Below, piece after piece: positions 46,686-58,649 of a stretch of DNA of 64,000 bases. Origin of the DNA: Mytilinidion resinicola. Lineage: Eukaryota > Ascomycota > Dothideomycetes > Mytilinidiales > Mytilinidiaceae. The translations under genes were made by a program, and so were the position numbers. The stretch is from positions 1,326,785 to 1,390,784 of the forward strand of contig NW_022985438.1 in NCBI RefSeq assembly GCF_010093595.1, written 5' to 3'. Position 1 is the stretch's first letter. The number at the start of each line of letters is the position of its first letter. The notes under the pieces are model-generated. The model did not search any database and had not been told where the DNA came from. It saw only the letters and a program-made list of their open reading frames with translations.

Positions 46686-47847
46686 CTATTTCCCCGTCCA
46701 ATACTCCTCCAAAAAGTCCTTCACCTTGGTCGTCTTCACCTGCGGCAGCTTCTCATTCAGCGTCGGCCCCTTGAAATCGAAGTGCCCTTCCGCCATCCCG
46801 AGCCCCATCATAGCCAACATGCCGAACATCATAGGCTTTGGGAAGAACGCGTATCGCGGCACGTTCGACGGGAGTTCCGTGACTTGGTAGGTCTTGAGCT
46901 TCGCCACATCATCATAGTGGACATCGAACTTCTTCCCTGTGTGTTTCGAATCACGTTAGCCCGGGATCTCGTCCACAATTGCAAGGTGGAGGGTCAAGAA
47001 GGGATCAAGCTTACCCGTCGCCCCCTCCGCCCACTTCAGCATATCATTCAACTTGACCTTATCACCAATAATAATGCTCGTCGGCTCCCAGCTCTCCAAA
47101 CTCAAGCTCTCCGCCACAAACTTGCCCACATCCCGCGTCAGCGTGAATGTGACGGGCACTTCGCCATCTCCAGGGATCGCCGCCACCCCGTTCGCAATAT
47201 CCAATATAATACCCATGTAGGGCAGATAGGTCGGGTAGTGCGGGTACCCGAAGTAGTCGAGGAAGAAGCCGCACACGAAGCGGGTGTATTCGAGCGGCGA
47301 GGCCTCGAGCTTCTCCACGGTGCCGGTCTTGAGGTCGCGCATGGCTTCCGAGGGGATGCCGACGCCGCTGTTCGAGGTTGACGTCAGCGTCTAGATTTAG
47401 GAGAGACCGGAAACCCCAACTGGGTACTCACTCTTTCTTGTTCTGGACATAGTCGAGTCCGAATTCCGAGGGCGTGAAGCGCTTCACGGTCCCTGACTGC
47501 ACCGCTCCGTCAATCAGGTTGAATTGCGCCTTCTGGTGCTCTTCCTTGAAGATTCCTAGGGTGGAGATGATGGTGTCGATGTTGTTGGATTTTAGAATTG
47601 AGGCAATGGCTTCTGGGGAGTCGTAGTCGATGGCTAGGACCTTGACGTTTGGGTCGTCTTTGAAAGCCTTGACGTCCTGTTGTACGCGGCTGAGTTAGGC
47701 ATACGAAGAAGAATGCGTGGAGCTCTAGAGGCGACAAACCTCAGTCCGAGATATCAAGAAGACATCGTGCTTCTTTGTCGCAACGATCTCCTCCACAACT
47801 GCTCGTCCTAACCCACCAGTCCCTCCCGCAATCGCGACTCTGACCAT
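46686..47847 (-). CDS. NmrA-like / isoflavone reductase-like NAD(P)-binding protein
   Basis: Four exons, 47740-47847, 47432-47676, 47015-47367 and 46686-46936, encode 318 residues. The N-terminus has the Rossmann glycine motif (VRVAIAGGTGGLGRAVVEEI) and ISRTE at the end of the second strand; then NIDTIISTLG, RFTPSEFGLDY, and a substrate-side segment EYTRFVCGFFLDYFG with TRDVGKFVAESL. These are features of the atypical short-chain dehydrogenase NmrA/PCBER group. Members are either NADPH-dependent reductases of phenylpropanoid-like substrates or redox sensors such as NmrA, which represses nitrogen metabolism genes. The sequence does not decide which. Introns 50-80 nt with clear splice ends. A TATATATA box at 48019-48026 lies about 170 nt upstream. 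It is upstream of, and on the same strand as, SEC63. Confidence 0.85.
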
Positions 47848-48576
47848 CCTGGCTGCTGCACTCGAAAAAGACTTGGGATACCCGAATTGATTAGGACGAT
47901 ATCGATTGGGGAATCTACAGTTCCTAGATAGAGCGAGGAGTCGAATGGCAGCCAGAGCTTCGAAAAACAGTTAGTTGATATAGTATTGAAGCTTTTACAG
48001 CTCCACACCACACCACAGTATATATACACCTGCCCACTCTATCCCACATCCAACGGCTAGGGCTATCCCGATGTCTCTCTCCCCTCCCCTCACTAAACTA
48101 CTTCCAGCGTTACAGCTCTACACATTACAAAGCAGTTCAGAAGCTTCCTCGTTCTACCCTATGACACACTCAACAGCAAAAGGAATGCATGTTCTGGTAG
48201 CCAATTGTTGAGTGTCGGGAGTGGAGGCTCGGAGAGTATGAATTCCGGGTCGTGATTGGATCCGGGACGGAGAAGGGCCGTACCGAATCCCGGATGTTCC
48301 CACGTGATGGCGCTATAGTGGTTATCCGTTTAAGGTCAGCTTACAAAGACAGGCTTTTGCAGACTTCATCTTGTTGGCTTTGTTGGGAGTATGCTCTCGT
48401 GATATGCTGCGGTAGAGATTTTCTTAGCCTCCAAACCTTAGCTAACTAACATGGCTCGGGAATACAGGTATGTGATATATTCATGTCTTCATCATTGCCG
48501 CAAGTATGATCTAGCGACCGCGTTATATCTCTAGATAGCGAGAGTCCACCAATCTTCCTCTGTTTCCAAAGCTTGC
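47848..48576. other. Intergenic region without a recognisable gene
   Basis: Upstream flank of the NmrA-like gene (TATA at 48019-48026) and 3' flank of the permease gene. Nothing else supported. Confidence 0.5.
48019..48026 (-). promoter_or_regulatory. TATA box of the NmrA-like gene
   Basis: TATATATA (same on both strands) about 170 nt upstream of the ATG at 47847. Spacing allows a leader of ordinary length. Inferred role. Confidence 0.4.
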
Positions 48577-50637
48577 TTATACTACCTTTTCAGGCTCCCT
48601 CGGCGCTTCAGCGTCGCTGTCGCTCTTGTCAGCTGGTGCTGTCCCTTCAATCTGGATGCCCTCAGCGCGAATGGCAGCCTCCTGTGATTCGGTGAGATCT
48701 TCCGCATTGAGGGTGATCTTCGGACCAGTGAACCTGTTTTTCTAGTTAGAATGCTGCTTTGAAAGCCTAAACGAACAAGTCTAGACAGGACCAAGTGGAC
48801 TCACCATTTCCGAGCATCAATATAGTAATAAATCAACGACCCGCCCCAGACCGCGCTGTTGATCACGACCGTGTAATTCATCGACTGTGGCGTTGGGTTC
48901 GGGCCTCCGACTGGCATCATACTCAAAAGGATGCCAAACACAAGGAACACAATAGCGACCCAGCCAATTGGCTTACTGAATCTGCCCGTGTAGAAAGGGC
49001 CGGGCTTGAACTTGGCTCCGCCCCAAACGAGGCGGCAGAAGATAGGCGTCCCCCATGCCACGTTGTTTCCTGCGACTGCGAGGGAGAAGAGAGCAGAGGC
49101 CGCCGCAGGCGCGATCAGGCAGAGCAACCCAAGGATGAGCGCGAGAAAGACGCAGCCCCAGATGGTGCGGAAAGGGATGAATCCCAGGCTTTTGGAGATG
49201 GGGCGGAATATCTTGCTAAAGGGGAGCGCACCGTCCCGAGAAAAGGCCCATGTCTGGCGGGATGCAGCGACGAGGATAGAGAGACCCATGAGGAATTGCA
49301 CGATGAAGAGGAGGGACATAAGGGCCATGGCTCCGTGCTTTCCCACGGCGTCGTAGTAGATCTGGGCCATGGGCTGACCGAAGGGGCTTCCGAGAACATG
49401 TTCAAGGTCCGGGTTGATGCAGGAGGCGATAACAATGCAGATAATAAAGCCGAAGAACCAGCAGCTACCGATGGACATTAGGATGCCGAAGGGGACGGCT
49501 TTGGTGGCGTTGGCGGCCTCTTCGCTCATGTGAACCTGGTGAGTGTTAGACGGTCCCGGTAAGTTTCAATGAAAGGGAAAGATGACTTACGCAGCTGTCA
49601 AATGCTCCAATAGTCCAAATCGGACTGAGCCAGGCGAGGAACCATGCTATCAAACGTTAATATAGGCTCATGATCATCAATACGTTTCGCTCACCCCATC
49701 CTACAGGCCATGTAGTTAGATTGCCGGTTGTTCCAAAGATGTACTTCCCATCATTTCGCTCATGCGAACGTCCAATGGGTAGTGCGATGATGGTAATAGC
49801 GATCAGCAGGAAGTTCGCCACAACGAATACTGTCTGAAGCTTTCCCATAACGTTCGCGAGAACAGAGGCCAAGACTCCGTGCAAAAGAACGGTGCACATG
49901 AACACGGCGTACACAATACCGTTTGATGCAGTCCACTCCCCATCTCTAGCGATGACGATCACAGAGCAGAACATGAGGGCGAAGCCGTAATCGATAGAGC
50001 AAAGTCCACCGACCAAGCCTGCAAAAAGGTTTAGCGATTGGGCCTGAATCTGGCAAGATATCGACTCTTACCAAGTGTGTTACTGTAGCCAACAAGAAAA
50101 CTGAGAGGATTCCGTGTCTTCGGCGAAGCAAAGAAGTGCGTCCACCAGTATAGTCCACCCGACGTTGGCATTGCGGACCCCAGATCTGCCATTGCAAGGC
50201 CGACGACGAAGATGAAGGCGCTGGCGACAAACCATCCCTACATATCTCATTAATGATTATTCCCATAGGTCTGAGAAAATGCAAAGTACCCAGACTAGGC
50301 CGGCGGGCCCTGCCGGCAAGCTGTATGACAATGTACTCGCAATCGAGGGCAGCAGTCCCATAATGGAGAAAGCGATTCCTGCAGGCGTATTTGTTAGACA
50401 GCTTCGAATGGAAAGATAGTTGCTTACCGAAGATTTCGATCATAGTGAAGTTGCGGCGCAGCTCTTGCTTGTAGCCCAGCTGGGCTGTATCTCCATTAGC
50501 ATTGGCTTCTCATGAATCAATGGACGTCATCTACCCAGCTTTGCAGCATCTTCCTCATTGGCCAGGCCCTCAGCAGCCGCCGTGACCGAAGCCCGCCTCT
50601 CAGGCTCCTCCACACTCTCAACTGTCTTTTCCGCCAT
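48577..50637 (-). CDS. Amino-acid/choline permease (APC superfamily)
   Basis: Eight exons, 50535-50637, 50428-50484, 50290-50378, 50072-50237, 49695-50018, 49591-49646, 48805-49535 and 48577-48733, encode 560 residues. After a short acidic cytosolic start (MAEKTVESVEEPERR) come LGYKQELRRNFTMIEIFG and the first span AFSIMGLLPSIASTLSYSLP, then GPAGLVWGWFVASAFIF, SAMPTSGGLYWWTHFF and SIDYGFALMFCSVIV. The second half has DSCVHMSEEAANATKAVP, the APC consensus also seen in fungal GABA and choline permeases, then SRDGALPFSKIF and AVAGNNVAWGTPIFCRL. About 12 membrane spans are expected at the plasma membrane. Fungal relatives (Uga4, Hnm1-like) carry GABA, choline or polyamines; the substrate is not decided by the sequence. 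The tail is acidic and probably cytosolic. Every intron is 48-87 nt. Confidence 0.9.
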
Positions 50638-51901
50638 CTTTTCAACAATCTTTTATCAAAGTTGGGGCTTAACGAAGCTTTCAATCACAGAGCCAGAAAT
50701 CGGGACGTCGGCGTGCTAGTTGCAGCTGCCTCGTAGTATAAGTACCACGCATGCCGCCCCCTCGGGTCACCAACATGCGATAAACCGGACCACTCTGTGA
50801 CTTGTGCGATTTGACACACCGACCGTCGACGACGATTCGACGGCTGCTACGGGGCGATTGCAGGGTCCACGGTAGCTCTATCGCAATGCTGGGGAAGGTC
50901 CAGGGAGCTCTTATCAACCCCGGCACCCATTGGGAAAAGAAGTACCGTCGTACTTCGACATCGCATGCAACCCCCTCAATGCGGCGTAGCACTCCGTCCC
51001 GCACCGTGAGGCCGGCGTGGAAGCACGTACTGGCTGGCACCATTTTGCGATCGCGGAACTGCGCCGTTTGACCTGGAGATGGCTTCATTCTGTCCTGAAG
51101 GCTTGAAAGTACGGCCAGCGGTACGGTAAGGGATGTTGCATCGCGCCAGGATCTGACGCAATCGTGGGAGACCGTGTGCGACCTCGAATCAGGTCTTTGG
51201 GGCGATGGGATGGAGTTTTGTGATAGGATCAGTCGTATTCCTCATGGCTGAACCTTGCATCTGAGAAACTCTTGGCTAAAGCTTCTTGCTCTCCACCCGG
51301 GGACTGGACGCGGGCCACACTACAGGGGTCAAGATCCAGACCAACAGGATGTTGTACATATTCGCATTACACACTAGAAGATTGCGTTTGCATTTGATAG
51401 GGTGAGAATCAGGCGGCGAACGTCCCCGTCAAGAGACAATGGCATGACGAGAGATATGCACTTGTTGGTGTAAACTACCGATTTTGATTCAATCCACACT
51501 GAGGATCCCATAGAAATGAGTATGGTGCATGAGAAGAGCATTCTGTGAGTACAGGGTCAAACATATATATGCGTGAAATCTCCCGCTGACGGGTCCCCTG
51601 AAACTGCCAATCTAATCCAAAAAGTGATATACGATAGGATTCCCTCCATATTGTCAAGGCCTTCCAAACTAAGCTGCGTAAACGCCAATCCACCTATTTC
51701 GCGGCGTTACAAAAAGGCATATAGCTTGTCTATCATGCCTTCAAGTCTTGGAATCCTCGACGAGTAACAAAGCACGAACCGCATATCGTCATTTTCAAAA
51801 CGAAGATCTATATTCTACTATTAAATGCTCTCTCAAAACGCCAGCGCAATGCTTCTGCCCCCTACACCTCGATGCATTTCTTACCATTATACGCACACTT
51901 C
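50638..51901. other. Intergenic region without a recognisable gene
   Basis: About 1.26 kb between the permease start and the MFS transporter stop. Only short open frames without matches. No repeat or RNA gene seen. Confidence 0.45.
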
Positions 51902-53819
51902 TCACGCCTCCTTCGCCACACTCTCATTCGTCCCCCCACCCTCCTCCAAATCCGCCTCGCTAACCACTAGCCCTCTCTCCCTCTCCCTCTTCTCCGCCTC
52001 ATCCGCCTTCCTCTTCGCCAGATACTGACAAAACTCGCTCTTTGCCCTCAGCGCCGTCCCATATCTCAAAAAAGCAAACGGAATCGCGCACATCACGATA
52101 CTCAAGAAGCCTAGCAAGCTACACGCCCACGGCACACCCAACGTCCTGTACATCGGCCTCGCCGCAAACGGCAGCACCGCGCCGAACGTACTCCGACACG
52201 TGCTCGCCGCCGCCATCGCACTCGCCGCGAAGATCTCGTACGCGTCGACCAGGTAGTTTAATAATGCCATGAACAGGCAGAGATAGCCGATCCCAAAGGG
52301 TATACCCGCAAGACAAGGCACGATCCAATGCACGTCCTTCTTCGCCGTCCACCCAGCCCAGAACATGCTGAGCGCGAAGAACGGCCCGGCGAGGCAGGCG
52401 AGGGGCAGCCGGCGCATCTCCTCGCTGCGGCTCCAGGGCTTGTTGGCCTTCTGCGCGCGCGCGAGGATGCTGTCCCATGCGAGGTAGATCCCAGCGGCGA
52501 TGATGGCGCCGATGCCGATGGGGAGGAAAGTTAGACCCTCCTCGCCGGCATTCATGCCGTAGATGCCGCCGAAGATGATGGGGTAGGATTGGAAGAAGAT
52601 GTAGAAGATTGCGTACGCGTAGCTGAGATACAGGCACGTGAAGAGCACGAGGGGCTCGAAGCAGAACATGCGGACGGGGCGGGTCAGGACGACGGTCACG
52701 ATGTGGTGGATGTTGGTCTTCTCGAGTTCGATAGGCGCGAAGGTATTGGGGTCGGAGGTTTCTTTGCGGATTTTGGCGGCGCGGTGCTTGAGGAGGACCG
52801 GGGTGTAGGTCTCTGGCATGGTTAGGAGGAAGGGCCACGCGGCGGCGGTGAGGAGCAATCCGATCCAGAAGGACCAGCGCCAGCTGACGACTGCGATGAA
52901 GCCTGAGATGGGAGGACCAAGGACAGGGCCGAAGGTCGTGGCCGCCATGAAGACGGCCATTGCACGACCGCGCGCCTGGGGATTATGGTACATATCTGCA
53001 CATATTCTAGTAGAGTTGTAAGCGTGAGGACACAAAGCTTACTATAGTCAACAGGATAAACATAACATACCCGCCTACGACAGCAATCGGGCAAGCTCCG
53101 AATATACCAACAAAAAGCCTGAAGACGTTCAAGGCCGCCCAGTTTGGTGCTAAGGCGGAGGCCATTGAAGCGAGCGTGAAGCCTAGAAACCCCCATATCA
53201 TCGTCCATTTCCTTCCCCATGTCTCGCTCAAGGGTCCGAATATCAGAGGCCCGAAAACATAGCCAACTAAAAAGATCGAGGTAGGTAGAACGAGCTCTTC
53301 TTCGTTTGTAACATCGAAGTAGTTCGAAAGCTGCTTGCTATTCCCAGCCGCGAGCGAGGACGAGACGGTGCTGTTCATGACTGTGCAGATGGCCGCAAAG
53401 AGTGCGTAGCTCTTCTTTTTCTAATATCAAGACGGTGTTGTTAGCGGGCCATTGTGACATGCTAGGGGTGTTGCGTATGCATACCGAGCTCCAATTGTTG
53501 GGTTGTTCAGGATCATTGTGCCCAAAGGAGACTATCGTCCTCGGTGTGCTCGGTACCGACTCCATTGAGGCATTCGAGAGTGACGTGGGATCCTCATCTT
53601 CCTTCTCAGGATCTAGTTTTTCGTCTATATCCTTTTCATTTGTGGCAATGACCCTGGAGGGAACGCGCTTGACTGCACTTTGTATTTAGCAGGAAGTCCA
53701 ACCAACCGCGAAAGAAATCACTCACAGATTAAATCCTCATTGCGTTCAGACACCTCACTTGACGGAGACTCGTCCCGGGCACGGCGCCCTTGCGGGATCT
53801 GCTTTTCGAAATCTGCCAT
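51902..53819 (-). CDS. MFS transporter, DHA1-type drug/polyamine proton antiporter
   Basis: Four exons, 53726-53819, 53485-53672, 53071-53420 and 51902-53006, encode 578 residues. A cytosolic N-terminus of about 80 polar residues leads to DPEQPNNWSS and the first spans. Motifs of the 12-span DHA1 group are present: GPLSETWGRKWTMI (motif A), FRLFVGIFGACPIAVVGG, DMYHNPQARGRAMAVFMA, and FGPVLGPPISGFI (motif C region), WRWSFWIGLL. C-terminal spans include MALLNYLVDAYEIFAASAMAAAS and MYRTLGVPWACSLLGFLSI. Such transporters export drugs, polyamines or small metabolites at the plasma membrane. For the first intron I used the second AG, since the first gives a stop soon after; the resulting link reads DLIFKRVPSR. 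The substrate is unknown and no biosynthetic genes are adjacent. Confidence 0.9.
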
Positions 53820-54341
53820 GGTTACTGGGGGTTTCTGAGCGAGGACACGAAATCGAGTACCATCGAGAATGCGGTTGGAGAGAAGTGGCGGGGATCGTCA
53901 CCATTTGGATGAGAAATGATGGGACGTCCGCCAGTAGGCGCTAAGAGTCACAGGAACAGATTTGCTCAAGCTTTCTCCTCAAATCGGTAGCTAATGGTGG
54001 GGTTGGCGGGGAACCCATAGTTTCCCGTGCCGTTATAACCGACTTATGATATTTTGCACGCGGTGAGAAGGGCGTGCATAACCGTCAAAGGCGGGAATAA
54101 GCCACAGGAGCGTCAGTGGCTAGCGATAGGACGAGGCATGCGTGAATCGTTGAGGGGCCCGCAAAAGACTTTATGAAAGATGCTGAGATGGAGAGGCCGG
54201 ACTTGATGAGGGTATTTCAGCATAGAGCTATCACACCAAGGAAAAATGGAAAAAATTGGAACTGATCATGCAGGTGATCCCGTCCCAAGGACCAAGATGG
54301 AAGTCTGATATTGTGATTCTGGTTTTGATACTCCGTAGCCC
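53820..54341. other. Intergenic region without a recognisable gene
   Basis: Upstream flank of the MFS transporter and 3' flank of the prefoldin gene. Nothing supported. Confidence 0.5.
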
Positions 54342-54930
54342 TCACGTCTCCAGGTTGATACTTCTGCCGAATCGTGCATACAATGCCACCTTCAGCTCCG
54401 ACATGTGTTCTCGGACCGCGCTCAGCCTCTCCTCGAGCTTCGTGACATCCTTGTCGATATCCTCCGTTGATGCAGTGAGCAGCTCGAGCACCTCCGACTG
54501 GGGCAGCGACACGAAGCAGTCGCCAATCTTGTACCTAGCATCCCACCTGTTAGACCGAGCCCACCAACCATGGATATAAGAGAGAAACAACGTACGGCAC
54601 CTTCTCGTCCTCATCGACGAGTTCCAGCTCGCTAGAAATCTCTTCCAAGTCCTCCTTCTCCTTCTACAGCGGAATGATTAGCTACCGTTGCTCTCAGGCA
54701 CATCACGATGCCCTGCCTACCTGCTTCCCCTTCAGCTCCTCCTCGATCCCCGTCTCCTTCTGATGTAGCGTGCTGAATTTGTTGATTTTCTCCTGGTCCT
54801 CGCGACGGACCTCGATGTCCTCGGTCGCGGCCTCGTCCTCTTTGCTTAGCTGCAGCTTTCATCAGCGATTCTCCCTCACGCCATCAGTTTAGAATGCTAG
54901 AGGGCAAATACGTACCATTCGACGCTGCAT
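54342..54930 (-). CDS. GIM3: Prefoldin subunit 4
   Basis: Four exons, 54916-54930, 54721-54849, 54596-54663 and 54342-54534, encode 134 residues, the normal size. The first exon holds only MQRRM. The chain continues LSKEDEAATEDIEVRRED, INKFSTLHQKETGIEEELKG, EKEDLEEISSELELVDEDEK, then YKIGDCFVSLPQSEVLELL and a final coiled helix (KDVTKLEERLSAVREHMSELK). The pattern is beta-type prefoldin: two coiled helices around a small beta hairpin (YKIGDCFV). Prefoldin is a hexamer that passes unfolded actin and tubulin to the CCT chaperonin in the cytosol. The three introns are 57-71 nt (54535-54595, 54664-54720 and 54850-54915 give 61, 57 and 66 nt). Assignment is firm. Confidence 0.92.
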
Positions 54931-55492
54931 GTTGGCGGTGCAGGGGAGAGGTGTGTTTCTCGAGGGTCTCAGCGACGCGGAAAGGTTACCTATCGGCTCG
55001 GGTAAGGTCTGTGCAACAAATAAGAGGCCGCGATCCTGGAGGGTTCTGGCGGGCGCTTCACCAGATTTTTGTTGGTGTTTCGGTCCCTGTTTCGTCACGA
55101 AAGTCTGCTTGAAGGGTTTCGAGAATTAACAATTTAACCTCACATTAATGTCGCGCTACAGCAGAAGCTCGTTCACGTATTACTGATTTGTTTGAGGTTT
55201 TATCTAGTATTCACTTCACTGCTTTCCACCGTCCATAGTTCAATGAACGCGCACTACAAGCACGTGCTCATATCTAATCCAGCCCAATCGCCACGCAAAA
55301 TACACTGTAAGGATGCAAGATTCCAAATCGGCCTTGGTATCTTGCAGAAGAGAACAACCTTTAACCTTTAACCAGAATGTCGAGTCAAAAATAGCAGCTT
55401 TGCTTTGCCCAAAGCCCCGAGCCCACCTCCCTTCCTACGGCGCGTCAAGCCAGTCATCTGAATGTTTCTCGAGCTCCAGGACCGTGGCACAG
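54931..55492. other. Intergenic region without a recognisable gene
   Basis: Upstream flank of the prefoldin gene and 3' flank of the elongase gene. No feature supported. Confidence 0.5.
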
Positions 55493-57378
55493 CTACGGTT
55501 CTTCCTTGACCTTCTCCGCATACGACACTCCCTCATCCCTTGGATCCGTTGTGCTGAGTCCTTCTTCCTCATCGCCAGCTCCAAGAAGGCTATCCTCTTC
55601 CTCCTCTGCCTTGACCTTGGGATCGTCCTCTTTTTGCTCTTTCAGCGCCTGTTGCAGCTTGCTCGCCAGCGACTCTGGAATTTTCTTTCCATCCTTCGCG
55701 TACTGCGCTGCCATGTCCTGTGCGCGCTTCGCAGGAGGAGAGTCGTATCCATCCTTCACGGTCTTCCTCAGCTTCTCGTCAAACTCGTCCACCATAGACG
55801 GTGTATTCTGAGTCTCCTTCACCTTCTGAGCTGCAGAATTTGTCGCATTCTTTACAGTCCTTGCTGCATTCTTGACCGGTGTCTCGAAGTCTGATTTCTT
55901 GGCGTTCTTTGTCGCCTTGCTGGCCAGATTCGCAACTCCATTTTCCAGATTCTCGCCTAGCGACTCAAGCTCCCGGTTGAAGCCGTGAACAGCGTCATGG
56001 CCAGCTTTCGCAATCGCATGGTGGTGCGTCGGGTGTTTCGCCGATACCGATGTCCGCTTGAAGTAAGAACGAACAAAGAATCGAATAAAGAGGGCTGTGA
56101 GCGGGAGAAGATAGACAACGTTGAGCCAGATCGCAAAGGACTGTCCTGTTGTATCGATGCATGGGATCTCCTTGTACTCATTCCTGTAACGGATTTCACG
56201 GTTGACGGTCTCCTCGACCTTTCCTGCCTCATTCCCGAAAATCTCGCCCTGGCTATTGCGCACATTCTCTGCCAACCCTTCTTGGCCTGCTGCGCGGTAC
56301 GCGAGTTTCTTGATTATGGCGCCTACGTTCGTGGTCGCAGCTGGGAGAAGGCTAGAGTCGATAGTCGACGAGAGTGCAGAAGCCGCAGAGCGCACAGTGT
56401 TGAATATGGTGTATGGGGTGGACACTGGAACTGTGTAGGAGACGAAGAGGTGGATGGCGGCGAACCCGACACCGACAACGAATTGTGCAATCTGTAGGGT
56501 CGTGAGGGTCCGCTTGATGAACTGAGGGACACGATATCGAAGAGCGGAGACAGTGTAATAAGTGTACTGTTCGAGTGTTAGCAATAGTACCCTAGAATTG
56601 AAGCTTTTGAATTACTCACCATCATAGTGTGGATGCCCGAGTTGACCAAGACAAACATCCAGATGGGAGGCGACATGTAACGAATGCCAGCCCACATGCA
56701 GAACATAGCCCCGGCATGATGATACGTCTGCAATGTAGAGCTCCTCTTGCCCTTTGCAAGTATGATGGCGGTGTCCAGGACCTCGTAGAACTTGGACAGG
56801 TAGAAGAACCAGCCCCAGAATGCGAGACCTTCGTTCCAGATCCTCCCGACATCGGTAGAGTCTGGCAAATTGTTGGAGCCAAGTTGGATGAGCCTATTCT
56901 TGCTCTCCCACAGGTCGTTGCTGGAGTTGTACGTGACGGCGTCGCCTAGGCCGCGCGGGCCGTGGATCTTGCAGAGCGCGTCCGTGAAGCCAACGATGCC
57001 GTATTGGTTGTCAATCGCTGGGAATGAACGCGACAGCGCCCTCACCATTGCGGCAAACGTCACTCCGGAGTACACGGCCAAGAAGGAGCTATGCAAGACC
57101 ACGAAGGCCTTGAACCACCAGGTCTTGCTGATTGCCCATGGCTTATTTCCCTGTTTGCGATTGTACGCGTTTATGGATACTACCGTGAAGACATAGATAG
57201 AGGCGATGGTGATGGGCCACTTTTCTGAGAGGGCCTGGTTGTATAACTTGGCGGGGATCGGGAAGGGGTTCCCAAAGCTGAACTCGTTCGGAGGCGGTAG
57301 GGCTGGTGGCGCCGAGTCTGGAGGGAACTTGAATAGGGAGTGTGATGGCATTTTGATGTGAAAGGAAGGGCCCGACAT
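55493..57378 (-). CDS. ELO-family fatty-acid elongase (3-ketoacyl-CoA synthase)
   Basis: Two exons, 56620-57378 and 55493-56566, encode 610 residues; the 53 nt intron joins SGIHTMM to YTYYTVSALR. Family motifs: WPITIASIYVFTVV, FYLSKFYEVLDTAIILAKGK, LQTYHHAGAMFCMWAG (catalytic His box, about residues 217-221, beginning with Gln), SPPIWMFVLVNSGIHT and IKRTLTTLQIAQFVVG. A long loop with RAAGQEGLAENVR separates the last spans, as in other filamentous fungi, and the last span ends near residue 425. The enzyme condenses malonyl-CoA with a fatty acyl-CoA in the ER membrane. The remaining ~180 residues are a soluble tail of alternating basic and acidic segments, without an ER-retrieval dilysine at the end. 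The substrate chain length is not determined. Confidence 0.92.
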
Positions 57379-58649
57379 GTTGGCTGGCAGCGCCTACGGG
57401 CAGAGTAGTCGCTGTGCACGCGTGGCGATGCTGTCGTGTGTGAGGCTTTGGTGGTGAATTTGTTGAGGATTCGAATACGGCGGTAGCGTAGTAGTCGAGG
57501 GCGGTAGTGGAGAAGCAGGCGGCACTGCGCGGGCAAGTGAGGGCAATGAGTGAGAGATGTATGACGGTCGAGAGGACGAGGCGCAACAGCTTTGCTGCCA
57601 ACTCGTCGATTTATTGTTGAGGGAATGGGAACTTTTGAACAAGGATCTGCTGGCCAATGATGACGTACTTGGGATTCGCCGAGGCTATTACTGCACTGAC
57701 ATCAGGGCAGGCAAATTCAATGGGCTAAGCCAACCACTGCAACAGCTCTTGGTACGCTTGCGCATTGCAGGCGGTGCCGGAGTCGTCTCCCGATGGAGGA
57801 GGTACCAATGCCGTCTTGTTCGCGGACTGCCAAAAGACCGGCAGCAACCGGAACCATGGCTGGCGCACGTCACAAAGGTCTTAATTTTACAGTGGATTCG
57901 AACGTGTGCAAGATTTACATAGTGGAATTCAAGATTCTATCGGAGCAGTGTCTATAGAAGCTCCTCGCATCAAAAGAGAAGTGTGTACTGATCAAGAGGG
58001 AGGTGCATATCAAAGACCCTGGAAGTCTCAACCCCACCAGATTGCCTAGACCCGACAAATACAAGTATTACCAGTCCAGTACAACGCTACCCAGGTAGCG
58101 CACCCGCTAGCGTCCCAAGGTTGAGTAAGAGTGCAGGCGGGATCCATGAACGTTGAGCTCTTCGCGTCAAACTAGTCCATAAAAGGTACACTATGTACTA
58201 AAGAATAATATCATGTGAAGATATGCTGTCGAGCGAACACCACACCAGAAGCCGGCGTTTGTTTTGATAGAAGAGCACTGCTTTAGGAGAAGCTTGCCAT
58301 CGTCAAGTCCAGGCTATCCGGCAAAAGCTACTAAACAGATGTAACTGCTTACAAGGAGCTCCTGACGAAGCAACGCTCGTAGCGCGCGAAGAATCACCTT
58401 GTTGGTAAACATTGCTTGAGCATTGTCTTGACCCTCCCTTTAGTCGGAACATAAGTCGATAGTGGAAATGTTTCGGGTGCTCCGGCTGTCTCTTCCCTTA
58501 AACCGATAGTGTCCGTTAAAACCGGCTCACGCTGGGTTTCAGCTCTCCAGCCAACTCTGTCATCGTGGAGCTTGTCGTCCTGTGTGCCTAGTCCTCGATT
58601 CATATAGGAAGGCTGTCTGGATTTCGATACTGCCGTATTCTTCCGCTGG
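57379..58649. other. Intergenic region without a recognisable gene
   Basis: Upstream flank of the elongase gene and 3' flank of the proline-rich protein gene. About 1.27 kb with only unsupported short open frames. Confidence 0.45.

Noticed and set aside
46599..47381. 260-residue plus-strand frame
   Set aside because: Antisense shadow of the NmrA-like gene; basic low-information composition.
48795..49481. 228-residue plus-strand frame
   Set aside because: Antisense shadow of the amino-acid permease exon.
52119..52838. 239-residue minus-strand frame
   Set aside because: Out-of-frame shadow of the MFS transporter exon; Arg/His/Pro-rich as expected.
46686..53819. NmrA-like protein, permease and MFS transporter as a metabolite gene cluster
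   Set aside because: No polyketide, peptide, terpene or tailoring enzyme or cluster regulator is nearby; SEC63 and prefoldin flank them.
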